NCBI GenBank assembly: GCA_024734495.1
Contig: JALMQS010000132.1
Coordinates: 2,054,789-2,118,788, forward strand
Length of the DNA: 64,000 bases
Reading direction: 5' to 3'
From: Forficula auricularia
Taxonomy: Eukaryota > Arthropoda > Insecta > Dermaptera > Forficulidae
The first letter of the stretch is position 1. Every line of letters begins with the position of its first letter. Below the pieces are notes generated by a model. The model did no database searches, was not told the origin of the DNA, and was given only the letters and a program-made list of their open reading frames with translations. The position numbers and the translations under genes are program-made. Below are positions 22,006 through 33,614 of this stretch, one piece after another.

Positions 22006-24425
22006 TGATGGAAAAAAAGAATATTTTTTGTCTCTCCATCGTCTAGGTTGCAAATTTATGTAGTCCGACATTCCGTACATTTGTCCTCAGAAATATCCTT
22101 TTATATTCTAAGTTAAAGGAGCAAAATAATCGAATTTCGAAATAAACGCCATTCCAGCTTAAGAAATTCTAGGCTTAATTTTTTTATGACTTCTTCCATC
22201 CCACGTTATTTTACTCTCCACATAGAAAAATTCCTCAAATTTTGCTAAGTTTTTCTCGGTTATCTTTATATTACTAATTACATAAAATTGTGTTTATTAA
22301 AAATTATAATAAACAAGTTGAAAAGTTTTTTTGATTAAGATAACATAAAAAATTGGATCAGATTAAAGAAACCGGATCGATAATCAATTGATCTCTTATA
22401 AAATTGACGTTTGGCAGGACGCTTATTAAGTGAAGAAAAATCGATGAAGAGGCGTTGTTTTAAGTCCTTTACATAAGAAATAAATATAATATAATGAGAT
22501 AAATATATTGTTAGACTGAGGCATTGGGTGTAGAACACCCAGTGATCAATCATTTATGAATTCAAGCCAAATCATAAATTGTTTAAAAAAAATTCTTAGA
22601 AATAAATATACAATCAATAGCAATTATATTGCAAGAAAACTATAATTAAGAGGATTCAAGTACTTTTTATTAGCGACTTTGAAATCTTCAAGATCAAGTG
22701 AATAATTTTAGTATTGTCTTATTAAATATCAGATAAAAAGAAAATTAATTATACGGTCTATTTTATATTGATGAAGGATATTTCAGAACTATTTCCAGAC
22801 ATATTATTTAACGTTCATTAATTTAAAGAGAATTCATAAAAATTTAATACAGCTTTATAAATAGTACATAGATCGAAGTTTCTTTAATAGAAAAACCAAA
22901 TATTTTCTATCTATAATCCAGACGATAGAATAATAAAATCCCTTATATAATTTTAATTTTATAGAGAATATATGTGGTATGAATAAATATCAATAAAATT
23001 TATAGCTGAAATCAATAACACCAAGCTTTCAATTCAATATAATAAATATTTTAGGTAGGTAGGTACATACCTATAATCATTAAATAACCCTTTTGAAAAC
23101 TTAATTCTATTTTCAAATAAATATTTATAAAATTAAAATAATATTATTAGTAAAAATAAATATTATCTTAATATTTGATATTTTGATATAATATTTGAAT
23201 TCATAGTTTTATTAATCTTTATTGCCGTTGCTATTAAATTTTTTTTTATTCAAATGCTCTACTCTGATTTTTTATTAACATTTGTAATCATTTTTAGATT
23301 TTTAAAGCTCTTATCATATGGTAATATAGATATGTGATTTCTGTTTAGAAAGTAGTATAAATGAAATAAAATTTTTAATAAATACGCGCTAAGAAGATAA
23401 GCATGATTGACAAATAATTAACACATAAATTCATTTAAATATAAAATTGAAAAAATCTAGTGATTGAAGAAAAAAATATGATAAATTTGATAAAAGAGCC
23501 ATTAGGGCCGTATTATAATGCACATAAATAGTTAACGGGTGTCAATTTGTTTGCCTATCTGACAGGCGTTTCCATATTTCCATAAATATCGCTGACATAA
23601 AACATGCTCAAAGCTTACCTACCTTAGTAGAAATATAAATTGCTGTGACTGGACAATATGTACTGGCTGCTGAAATAACCTATAATCTAATCGGGCGCCC
23701 TGGCCATTGTATTGTATCTTTTAGCAGAGGTCAATTCCGTGCTAGAAGATGCAATTTAAGGGGAAATGGTCAAGTTCAACCCGAATGAACTATACTGATA
23801 AATAATTTATTTACTATACACATACGATAATGGAATATTATATGATATTCTAGAAAAAAATACTACGAAACCTTTTAAAAAGAAAACAATTTTATTTTTT
23901 TATTATTTAATTAATAACACCAAAGGATCAAAATTTTGTATGATAACAACTTCAGGAATAAAATAATATTATATGAAATTTATAATTTATACAGATTTTA
24001 AATAGAACTTAATGGTTGTATGCCTATTCTTTCTTGAAACAAAGGTGAAGCATGCAGCCTACTTAAAAATTTCAAAATTTATAAGAATATAGTGATATTT
24101 TTATAGTTACCATATTTCAATGAATTAAGAAAAAACACATTTTATTAAAATAAAATAATCAACAAGAATTATTAAATTTTTTGAAAAGTAAAAAAAAAGA
24201 TTATTTTAAAATTATTAAAAAATTTATTTTAATAAAATAGATTAAATAACTATTAAAAATATTAATTTCCTTTTGTAGAAATGGAAGCTCCATCCTTCAC
24301 TTTTGTTTAATAAAAAAATTAAATAAAACTATCCAGATCTATTTATAATTTTTTTTCAAAGTTTAAAATTAATAAGTGTGAAAATGAAAAAAAATTAAAT
24401 GACGTATTTGTGGCGAGGGGTGATC
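22006..24425. other. AT-rich DNA, no gene recognised
   Basis: About 2.4 kb without a supported gene. A compact hairpin (CATTGGGTGT, 3-base loop, ACACCCAGTG; one mismatch) is at 22522-22544. 23520-23800 is more balanced in base composition. The 72-codon frame at 22335-22553 spans the hairpin and is not credible. Confidence 0.4.
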
Positions 24426-24451
24426 AGCGATTGGAAGTAGGTGTACACCTC

Positions 24452-24540
24452 ATTGGAAGTATTTTGGAAGTACTTGGAAATATTTGGAATTACTTGGAAA
24501 TATTTGGAAGTACTTGGAAATATTTGGAAGTACAAGTGGA
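24452..24540. repeat. Short tandem repeat, 10-base unit
   Basis: About eight to nine units of TTTGGAAGTA/CTTGGAAATA arranged as a 20-base higher-order repeat. The array is flanked by two GGAAGTAGGTGTACA blocks at about 24432 and 24538. The 60-codon frame across it is a product of the repeat. Confidence 0.6.
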
Positions 24541-24654
24541 AGTAGGTGTACAGCATATTAGGTCGCGGTTGACCCCTCGATTTGTCGTATAATTATTGGA
24601 CGAAAAGTTTATTTTTAAATTTAATATAATGTTCTTCCAAAACTGAAGTGACTA

Positions 24655-24795
24655 TGTAGAATTTAAATTTTATAATTTAGGGGGTTTTTTAGTCACATGG
24701 TAAATTAATCAAATAAATAATAATAATCGATAACAATTATTGTATTTATTTATTATATATGTAACTAAAAACCCCTTTAAATTATAAAATTTATT
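24655..24795. repeat. Foldback with ~40-base arms
   Basis: AATTTAAATTTTATAATTTA then GGGGGTTTTTTAGTCAC is complementary to GTAACTAAAAACCCC then TTTAAATTATAAAATTTAT, with an AT-rich spacer of about 60 bases. No tail or target duplication identified. Confidence 0.5.
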
Positions 24796-25183
24796 ATAAT
24801 CCCAGATAACACACCCGCTCTAGAAGATGTCCTATTCAGGTCTTATTGTCTTTAAAATGTCTTTAAGACGTCTAGAACATCTCCAAATATCTAGAAAATA
24901 TCTTCTAGGTCTAGACCAGCTGTGCTAATGTGAATTTATAAAAAAATAATAAAAATACATATTATATTCCATTTCGTATTTGAACTAAATTATTTTTTCA
25001 TTTAGAAACGTGGGCTAAAAATATATCTGCAATAAACACAAAAAGATTGTCCGTTGGTCAATACAAGGGAGAAAAATCGCCTTTTTTTAATATCCTGCCA
25101 GTGGATATTAACTGATGCTGAACAGGGCGATTGAGTATTGACATGGGGGTGAGTTTGTCGATGTCGGGGGTTGTTCAACTCAC

Positions 25184-25300
25184 CAGTGCCGGGGCAGTCG
25201 TGCTCGTCAGTGCCGTCGCTGCAGTCGCGCTCGCCGTCACACCGCTGGCTCAGCGCAATGCACCGCTGGTTGTCGCAGGCGAATTCAGTCGACGTGCATT
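25184..25300 (-). CDS. LDL-receptor class A domain exon of an unidentified gene
   Basis: This is one complete internal exon of 117 bases (39 codons). It encodes an LDLa module: six cysteines in LDLa order (C..FACDNQRC...[17 protein letters not shown]) and the acidic Ca2+-binding [11 protein letters not shown] block typical of LDLa repeats, which fold around calcium and bind ligands extracellularly. Splice signals flank it: acceptor TTTGTTTTTTAG just before 25300 and donor GTGAGT from 25183 downward. Both boundaries are phase 1, the usual arrangement for shuffled LDLa exons. The exon is GC-rich in an AT-rich setting, a sign of selection. The parent could be an LDL-receptor relative, a perlecan-like proteoglycan or an LDLa-bearing protease; one module cannot decide. 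The longer open frame 25002-25322 includes intron at both ends. No other exon of this gene was found in the window. Confidence 0.85.
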
Positions 25301-25699
25301 CTAAAAAACAAACAGGGAACAATGAGGTTTGTTGAGCGACAATATTCGGGATATATTAAAAAACTTTGGTCTTAAAAGATTTTTCGAAATGGTCACCAAT
25401 TCCTTAAATATTTAATTATAATTTTCCCTCATTTTGTTACTCGACGCTTGGATAATAAAACAAAAGATTTTAAATTTTTATTACCAAATAAAATAAAACA
25501 GATAAAAATTTTCTAAACTTTTTTTTTCTTTAATTCGGTTGATTTGTCAAATGAAATTTTTAATTATAAAAAAAAGGTTTAATTAAAATTCAACCAAATT
25601 TCTGATATTATATTTCTGAAACTTGATTTTTATTTTCTTTCTTTTTATTCATGATCATTTTCTCTTATGTCTTAATGAATGATAAATGAGAACATACTA
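25301..25699. other. Intron of the LDLa gene, no feature
   Basis: AT-rich sequence upstream (in gene sense) of the LDLa exon; pyrimidine tract and AG at 25301-25312. Nothing else seen. Confidence 0.5.
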
Positions 25700-25985
25700 T
25701 ATTATGATGAATTATGGTCGTGGACTTAGCCAGAAAGCTCAGTAGTCCGGACGCCTCCCAAAATATTCTAGCTTATACTATACATAGACTATACAAGAAT
25801 AAATTGCACCAAAAAGGTACAACCTCTGTGTCCGTGGTTGATCCTTGCATCGTGAAAATACGAAGAGATTTAGGAATTGGGTCGTTGTCGAAGGTATCTC
25901 TGGATGCGGGTCTTGAAAGGCTGAAGGTTTATATGTCAGGGGAAGAGAGTTCCAGTCTCTAGAAGTCTTGGGGACAAACGAGCTG
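25700..25985 (-). mobile_element. 3' end of a LINE, same family as at 6666
   Basis: On minus the sequence reads SFVPKTSRDWNSLP, the LINE C-terminal motif, then shifts frame because of a small deletion and runs on as a former 'RIQRYL' segment. A 3' UTR follows (ACGGACACAGAGGTTGTACC, TTTTTGGTGCAATTTATTC). The plus-strand 82-codon frame 25714-25962 is the antisense shadow of this relic. Confidence 0.65.
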
Positions 25986-26709
25986 GCGAATGGGTTTGAT
26001 CGGTTAGTATCTAATTAGTAGGGTATTGGATCTTGAAAAATCGTGTGTTTCGCACAAATAATATAAATATACAAAAATTATTTTTTATATTATTTTTATT
26101 AAATGTTTATATTAATACCTACTATGATATTATTTAAAAGTAAATTTTATTTCAAACTCCGCCTACCGCCTTCCCAAAAATTCTGAATACTTGGCTAAAT
26201 CAAAGCTATTCATATGGAATTTAGGTATAAAGAATCTTTTTAGAAATTTCGACAGAGCAAGAGTCCTCCAATTAGAAAAATACCAAATTAGGTACTTTGG
26301 TATAATTATATTAATAGTATAAAGTTTTTAATATAAAAAAACATAGCTAAATGCGTTAGCTGCAGGCTCCTGTTGTGTCATCTCACACTTGAAAAGATGA
26401 GTGATCGAATGGTCATGTAGGTATTTATGTCTGCGTATATTTGTTAGTGTTCTAATTAATAACTACATGTAGGTATAATAGTGCATAATGCTGATGAGGT
26501 TTATTTCAAAAAGTTTAAAAATAAGACTAATTGATCGAATAGCTTATAATCAGAACTATTTTGACAATTTCTGTCTGTACTGGCAATGTAAATATATGGT
26601 CGTAACCATAGTATCGGATGTAATAAAAATCTAAATCACAATTGATGTAGCTGCCAGTTTCTTCATTATAGCCGCCTCATTCACTTCCAATGTAACGAAT
26701 TAGTAATAG
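25986..26709. other. No gene recognised
   Basis: AT-rich; mixed composition at 26340-26460. No supported feature. Confidence 0.4.
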
Positions 26710-26911
26710 TAGCGGAACATTGGCGTAGATAGGGACTTTTCAGCTAGGGGGGCAGCCGGCCATCTGATTAGCCACCACAAGGTTTCAATTTCGGTAACTG
26801 ATTCTTCGTAATAATGGAGTTTTGACATTTCTAGGAGGGGGAATAAGTTTTGTAAGGGACATTGCCTCTCTTGCCCCCCCCCCCCCCCCTAACTACGCCC
26901 ATGTAGCGGAA
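26710..26911. mobile_element. hAT-type MITE with perfect 8-bp target duplication
   Basis: TAGCGGAA is at 26710-26717 and 26904-26911. The element (26718-26903, 186 bases) has imperfect terminal inverted repeats: CATTGGCGTAGATAGGG at left, complement of CTAACTACGCCCATG at right. A 16-base C run precedes the right end. The 8-base duplication and the CA..TG ends fit the hAT superfamily. No transposase. Confidence 0.65.
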
Positions 26912-28399
26912 TCGGAATGGCTGTAGTAAGTCAAATGGTTAGACTGTCACGGGCCAATGTAGAAATAAATACGTGTTTCTTAACTTCCAAATTCTATTGC
27001 CGTTGGCATCAATCAGGTAGTGAATAATATGTTTACTATTGAAATACAATAGATATGCATATGATAAACTGGGAGGGAGAATGTTCTTGGTTGATTGGTC
27101 ATAAATAATTAGTTATTTTACTTGTCAATGTTTGGGTTTAATTTAATTATTCCCCAAGGAGGGAGTATATAAATAATTGAAAATATTTTGTTCTGCCGAG
27201 AGTATCAGAGTTGTTGATACATAAAGATAAATCAATCAGGTTGTCCTCTGCTTAACAATGGATAATCTTTACCAAAAACTAAAAAAATACAGTGAATTAA
27301 ATTAATATTTATTTATTTATTTTAATTATTATTTTTTAAATATTTGATTTCATATTAATGAAATTTTAAGGATTATTAATGAAGTTATGAAGAATTATCA
27401 GAAATCGTTTTATATGTATTAGCCCCTGTTTATTCTAAGAATAAAATATTTTTTAAATCCTTTTTTTGCACGTTTCATGTCTATTTTAATTTAATTTAGA
27501 ATTTAAATTTGACTGTCTACATTTCATTTGAATTTATTCATACAGAAACTTGCTAAGATTCATTAACTTGTTTAATGTACAATTCAACAAAAAAATAATA
27601 GAACCTCACCAGAGAGAACGTGTTAGGTATAAATTAAATTAAAATTTCAAAAACAGAACAATGAATTGGGAATCACTTTTCCTCTAATAAAATATTTATT
27701 CAGGTTAATAAATCCAATTCAAAAACCTAAGCTTAATTGTATCTAGTCATTAACATTTATTACTCTTCGTTCTAACTTAATCGAAAATCGCATTTTAGGC
27801 TGTGGCTTGACTAATGTTAGCTGGCCCCCTTTGTTTGCCATCACAGGGGTTGGGGGTTTGTTATTTAGCCACTGATTTTAGGAATTTAAAAATAACTTGC
27901 AGAATGTTGGTAACACAAATTAATAAGAGAAAATGTCCAAGTGACTAAATATATACGGTTGACAGTAAACATAATTTTAATTAATAGATATTATTGATTA
28001 TTACATAAAATATCCAGTTGTAATTTTCTTATTAAAAAACTAAATACATGTATGATCATAGACCAAATTTGGATTATGTGATACAAATAGTGAATGACAA
28101 ATATAATTAAAAATTAATTAACATTGGCGGAATTCAAATAAAAGCAAGCCTGCCATGTGTAAGTCGGGCTCGCATAGTAAGAATTTCAAACCTGATATCT
28201 TTCAAAATATTTGAGATATAAAATCCGTTGTTATTTGTTCTTAATAAGGAGAAAATGAAAAACAGTAGACTTTTCTGTTCAGTGGTTTCAAATTTCGAAA
28301 ATTGGTCAAAAATGAATATATAAATATTATACTACAACGTCATTTTAAAGTGAATAATAGTAATAAAAAAAAGCCTAATTCTATTTAATTAGATTCACA
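26912..28399. other. No gene recognised; one family B tail relic
   Basis: AT-rich. 27175-27255 (minus) is a family B tail plus start of an arm (TTCTGCCGAGAGTATCAGAG, then GGTTGTCCTCTGCTT). The rest shows no gene or known repeat. Confidence 0.4.
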
Positions 28400-28800
28400 G
28401 GAATACTTCACAGGTCATGATAAAAAATACTTTTTATTTTGGACACCCCCGAAAATTCGACCTCACCCCAAAATAAATATTTGATTAAAAATTTAATACA
28501 GTTTTTCATTTCGAGGGAAATAAATACATAACTAAGTACTCGTATATCAAATTTCAATAATTTTTAAAGAGTTAGATGTCTGTTCAAGGTGAAAAATTTA
28601 TAATAATAAAAAGTAAGTAAAATTTCAAGGTAGGTTTCACAAAAATTAAATCATATATTTGTTTTATTTTTTGTGATACCTACCATGAAATTTTACTTAC
28701 TTTTTATTGTAAATTTCAAGTTTGTCTTTGTCTGTTTACGGGCTACAAAACTTTGACAAACGAACAGACATTGTAGTGACACTAATATAGGATGGAGTAG
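28400..28800 (+). repeat. Interspersed repeat G (…CAGACATTGTAG…), interrupted
   Basis: Shares an ordered set of blocks with copies at about 46690-46977, 49700-50183 and 56480-57028: a 'CCTCACCCC' block, ATTT..GGGAAA.TAAATACAT, TTTACGGGCTAC, a CAGACA-rich stretch and ATTGTAG.GACACTAATA. In the other copies it ends near GGAACCCTAAAA-like sequence. Similar ends occur in many insect repeats as I remember them. A family C copy (28558-28710) splits this one. Confidence 0.45.
28549..28719 (-). mobile_element. Family C foldback inserted in repeat G
   Basis: Tail at left (TTAAAGAGTTAGATGTCTGTTC.AGGTGAAAAATTT), then arms AATAATAAAAAGTAAGTAAAA and complement, with the family string AGGTAGGTTTCACAAAA. 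AAATTTCAA repeats at 28549-28557 and 28711-28719; as a 12-mer only 9 positions match, so the target duplication is partly eroded. Confidence 0.6.
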
Positions 28801-30049
28801 TTGACTTAATACTTGGAGGCCCCAGAGGCAATTCAATTTTGAGGCCCGCCTCAAAAATTTATTTAATCTTTTCTGTACCAGTTACAGTGTGCATTCTAAC
28901 GTTTTTACTATTGCACACGCTCTAGATTTGGTGTTACGGTTTGGTTGCCTAATTATTTCATACACATTTTAACTAATGCTTAAATGAGAAAATGGCATAA
29001 CTACCATCTCTTCCGAATCCAACATTAATACACGAAAACAACAAATCGCCAAATCAAAGCAACAAAAGGGTTGCATACATAATACTATATTTTATTTGTG
29101 ACCTTCTCTACTTAACTTGCTTGCAAGATGCAACATTTAAGAGGTAGTAATCATTTTAGATTATATAATTGAAATTCTTCTCTATATTTTCCCTTTTTAT
29201 TCACCATTACTAATAGATGTGGATGTTTTTATAAAACAAACAACATACTTATCAGCCTGTTTATTAAACATTAAAAATACATTGGAATATAAAATAACAT
29301 CATGTTTGTTTTATATGAATTTTTTCACCACTTTAATTTTTCAATTTATGTTTTTTCCAATGAAATAAAAGTAAAATTCGCGATCGGGAAAACGTCCCGA
29401 TTGTTAAGCACTTAAGAAATATAAAAATTAAACAACTAAATAGGAACCTTTCTCGCTTTAATTTTACCAAATTTATCAATTAAAGATTCGTAAAATATTA
29501 TCCGAACTGAACTGTTTAAGAACTAAAACGCATTTACCGTTAAATGTGAACAAGCTGAGTAGTGATTTGAAAGGCTTAAAAGATTACTTTGCTTGCTTAT
29601 TGGTTCCCAATTAGTTGCGAATAGTTTTGAACTTCCTGCATGAACAAGTCTAATATCGGTTCTTGAGAAATATCGTCACAGAGTTCTTTACTTGTGGAAT
29701 TACCTCTAATAGAAAAAAAGTGAAAATATTTAGTTTAAGCATTAATGATAATATGTATTCTACTTCAAATTCACTTAGTTTGCATAAATATTTCATAAAA
29801 TATGTAGCGATATTCGCATAAGAAAATACTAGCCTCTCATATTAAATTATAACATTATTCAGTAACGCTAATAGAAGTGAATTCAAATATTAAAGATCTT
29901 TCTTTCTTTTCTTTTTTTGAAGCCTGAGACTCTAGGCCTCTCTGATTTAAGAGTTCACGGGCGTGTAACTGGTGCGCTTGTCCGAAAATACCTCACTAAT
30001 AGAATCTCGTTTTAGTTATTAACAGAAATATTAATAATAGAAAACAAAC
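28801..30049. other. No gene recognised
   Basis: AT-rich with no supported exon. 29360-29400 contains TCGCGATCGGGAAAACGTCCC. No repeat family assigned. Confidence 0.4.
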
Positions 30050-30237
30050 GTATCTGAATTAATAACTTATAAGGAGTTAGGTGTTGGTTCTAGGTGAAAC
30101 ATTTTAATATAATAATAAAATGATGATGGGCTCACCCCCGAAATATATCGAATTCAAAACTCAATTTTGTTTTATTTCTTTTTTTTTGTGAAACCTACCT
30201 CGCATCTTGCTCAAGTTTTATTATTGTATCTGAATTA
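30050..30237 (-). mobile_element. Family C retroelement with perfect 12-bp target duplication
   Basis: GTATCTGAATTA flanks at 30050-30061 and 30226-30237. The tail is at left (AAGGAGTTAGGTGTTGGTTC.AGGTGAAACATTT), followed by a short inverted stretch (AATAATAAAA / TTTTATTATT) and a truncated arm. That arm starts inside the ribozyme-like core: TGATGA, extra T, GGG/CCC, GAA, ATATAT, C at 30121-30149, with the first C missing. Confidence 0.75.
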
Positions 30238-30603
30238 TACTGAGCAATTTTGAAAAATACAAAGGAGCTATGGATACATTTATCCGAGAAAACCAACATT
30301 TCTGTGAAAAAGACCAAGTTCGATTAATAAACAATTTTTCCGAAAAAAGTAGTGAGATTTAATGTATTGTCAAGTTAGCTTCACAAATAGTAATTGAACC
30401 GTGAAAATAGGGCTTTAAATTAAACTAATGCTTTGCATTTTATAATACATACTATATATCGATCTAGATTTATGAATTCCAAATTTTTAATTTATATTAT
30501 TTCGCTAAAACGTGGCTGTTACATATTATGTTATTTGGCTAAATTAATTAAATTACTGGCAATACTTAAAATGTGCAACAGCCAATTTTTGCGAAAATAA
30601 TTT

Positions 30604-30902
30604 GAATTAAAAGTGCTAGAAAATCATAAGATGGTGTCTTATCTATTAAATCCGATGGAATGGAATATTTTTAATTATATGTCAGAGGGGTTCGAATCCC
30701 GCAGGTGGGCCAGATGGCCCGGATTGCTGTTACTGCCACTGGGGTTCGAATTCCGAGTGGGTGAAAAATAACCCCTCTGACATATAATTAAAAATATTCC
30801 ATTCCATCGGATTTAATAGATATGACACCATCTTATGATTTTCTAGTAAATTTGAATCTATTACCATCGGCAAATTGAAATCCTTCATATGAATTAAAAA
30901 TG
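30604..30902 (+). mobile_element. Family D (tRNA-like) foldback with 12-bp target duplication
   Basis: GAATTAAAAGTG (30604-30615) and GAATTAAAAATG (30891-30902) match 11/12. Inverted arms CTAGAAAATCATAAGATGG.GTC...CCATTCCATCGGATT of about 90 bases; tail at right only (TTTGAATCTATTACCATCGGCAAATT...CCTTCAT), so sense is plus. The centre carries GGGGTTCGAATCCC, a GGGCCAGATGGCCCGG hairpin and GGGGTTCGAATTCC, that is, two pol III B-box-like / T-loop sequences. The 60-codon minus frame here is a by-product. Confidence 0.75.
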
Positions 30903-32344
30903 TATAATCCATAAATCTAGATTGATATCTAAAATGGAAAGCATGCGTTTTAATTGTAAGAAGTATTTTCTAGGGGCAATAACTACTGCTGAAGTTAACA
31001 ATGCAAACGAAATTCACCTTTTTTAATATAAATGTTTTTGTGGGATGATATAAGCATTCTAAGCTCATTTAAGTTAAGGGTATTTAAGATATTATATTAG
31101 GAGGCAGTGACTAGATTTTCATTCTGCCTTTTCGAATAGGCATACATAGTTTCATAAAAGTGTAAAATGGCAGATCTTCTAAAATGATTTAAAATTATCT
31201 ACATTTTGTGATGCTTCTGCCACCCTTTGCGAATGAACTATCGTTCAGCCCTTCAAACAAAAGAGTCCTTGAAAGTACTCGAGATTTTATATGAGTGAGC
31301 GAGTGACGAAATATTCCATTTTTTGCTAGTTCTAACTTGGAAGATAGTATGAGGAGTAGATATTAGATATATGAAACGGATCAATGACTGTATTCAAAGG
31401 CCAGTTATATTATAATGAAATTATAAAATTATTAAATATTAACCAATAACATTAAACAGAATTTAAAAATACACAAATTTTCAGTATTTTAAATTTATCA
31501 CTAAGCAGCCTAAATCAGTTTTTTTCTCATTTTCAAAATATGATACCATCGATGGTAGGGCTTGTTGCAAGCGAAGGTTCATTTAAAAAACCCAACCTTA
31601 TTTGTCATTTATCCACTATGGCAATGCAATCCATCTTTGCAAATGACAGCAATCATTTTTAAAATAAATATGAAGTCTTAATAAAGATATATACCCAAGG
31701 CATTTCATTCTGACACAACTCGTTATATCTGACATAACAATGAAACCAAAAATTTATATTATTAATGAAAAAACATACATAAATACAAATATTATTATAT
31801 TATTATACATATATTCTTTTAAATCTTTAAAAACACATTAACCCAAATAGAGTATTTTTGACCTTAAAGAATTATTGGTTTCGATCAAAAATTTAAGGAA
31901 GGTCAGGTCACATTTATAATTCTCCTTGATAAGAACAAAAACAGAGATAATTGATTAGAAACCTTAATGTATTTCTTTCGTTTCGTATCCAATTTCATTT
32001 TTAATATCAAGAAATAAAGTAATTTTGATAAAATTGATTATGAATGTTTGATTAAAGACGAATACATTTTTTATATAATATTAAAATTTATCCAGGATTG
32101 AGTTAGGATAGTTTAAGTACATCTCAAATAATTTAATAATAAACTAAACTCACTATTTTTTGTTTAAAAAATTAATTAAGGACTTGAATTTAAGATTTTT
32201 GTCATAGCTAATTAAAAATTAGCCGACCTGCACATTAACTGCTAAAATTTTTATATCTTGTCAATGAGGAGAGAATGAGGCAATTTGTGAAATTTGTTTT
32301 CATAATTTTAGGTAGGTCATTATTAAATACCTCACAGGCAGATA
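30903..32344. other. No gene recognised
   Basis: AT-rich. 31080-31330 and 31530-31660 are more balanced in composition, without coding signature. Confidence 0.4.
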
Positions 32345-32846
32345 CAGGGTGTGGCATAAAGATCTCCCACATTTTGAAGAGGTATAAAAAATTAAAAAAT
32401 TAAACTAGAAAAACTGAATATATTTTTGAAAAGAACATACATTTTTTTTTAATGTGTTTTAAACATTATATCAGACAAAAGGGGGGTCAAAAATGTAAAT
32501 TCTAGCCTTTTCGACCAAACTCAAACAAATTTTATTATATACATAGGTTGGTCGAAAGGGCTAGAATTTTCATTTTTGAACCCCCCCCCAATTTTGGGTG
32601 ATTAGTTTTTGCAATTTTAGCCTTCTGGGGGTGCACAGAATATGTATACAAAATTTGGTTGAGTTTGGTCCAAAGGGTTAGAATTTTCATTTTTAACCCC
32701 CCCCTTATCTGATATAATGTTTAAAACACATTAAAAAAAATTATTTTATGTTCTTTTCAAAAATATATTCAGTTTTTTTCAAGTTAAATCTTTTCACTTT
32801 TTTATACCTCTTCAAAATATGAGAGACCTTTATGCCCCACACTCTA
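32345..32846. mobile_element. Palindromic DNA-transposon relic (MITE)
   Basis: Ends CAGGGTGTGGCATAAAG (32345) and complement CTTTATGCCCCACACTC extend into arms of about 200 bases (GAAGAGGTATAAAA...GTTTTAAACATTATATCAGA... and complement). Internal CCCCCCC/GGGGGG blocks flank direct repeats TTCTAGCC.TTTCGACCAAACTC. TA lies next to both ends, compatible with a Tc1/mariner-type target, but this is weak. Confidence 0.5.
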
Positions 32847-33212
32847 CATAAATCATCTAAAAATAACCCCCTCACATCTTCATTTTTAATAAAGATATTT
32901 TTTTTTAAATTAAGCCTAATTCTTCTAGAGATCTTGACAGAGATATCTACGAAAAATATTTTGCAATCAGCATTGAATTTAAAGAATTAAGGGATGCTAA
33001 ATTTCTTCTTCGAACCAATGATATTTTTATCTATTTCACAAAACAATATTCCAATGCTGGTTTATTCACATCATGTATAAAGGACCTCCGGAATTTTCTT
33101 CTAAAAGATGAGAGAAGGAGACATTGATTTGGCAAAGAGCAAAAAGCTATTTAAATAAACATGAATAAAGAAGTCCAGACAAAGTTGGAGAAAAAATTAC
33201 ATACTTAAATAA

Positions 33213-33614
33213 TATCTGACTAGAATTCGTTACGATGGCTTCCATGAAACTTTTGGGTGGCCAGAGCGGAAGTTCTTCTCGGACCCGAAACTTAAACTCG
33301 CAAGTCCAATTCGAACTCAAAATGAAAATCTGTGGGAGGATCTGCAAACTGCAAGAGTTAGTCGATTGAGTTTGTCAACTGATGTATGTGTGGAGGTGTG
33401 CATGCGTGTTTCTCGAGGTGTGCCTGCCAACAGGGGCCACTTGTTTCCTTCTCATTGCAACGAAAACGCTTTACGAATATTCAATGAAGGGAGAAGAGGC
33501 AACTGGCAAAAATTGGACCTTCAAACATACGAAGAAATTTCTAACGAAATTTGGCAACTTTATTGGAGATTAGTAAGCCAATTGCATTTTGAATTAGCTT
33601 TTTCATTAAACTAA
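33213..33614 (+). other. Long open frame, possible unrecognised exon
   Basis: The frame is open from the stop at 33210-33212 to a stop at 33612-33614, about 133 codons, unusually long for this composition, and 33220-33520 is GC-richer than its flanks. The predicted segment is mixed and hydrophilic (GFHETFGWPERKFFSDPKLK near the start, WQKLDLQTYEEISNEIWQLY near the end). AG precedes at 33222-33223 (CTGACTAG|AATTCG), a possible but weak acceptor. No family recognised. A second frame is also open for 63 codons, so chance or a conserved non-coding element is possible. Confidence 0.25.

Noticed and set aside
24452..24540. Regular repeats as a CRISPR array
   Set aside because: Units are 10 bases with no spacers; this is a minisatellite in a eukaryotic genome.
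25002..25322. Full 106-codon frame as the protein
   Set aside because: Sequence before 25300 and after 25184 is intronic by splice signals; only the central 117 bases are exon.
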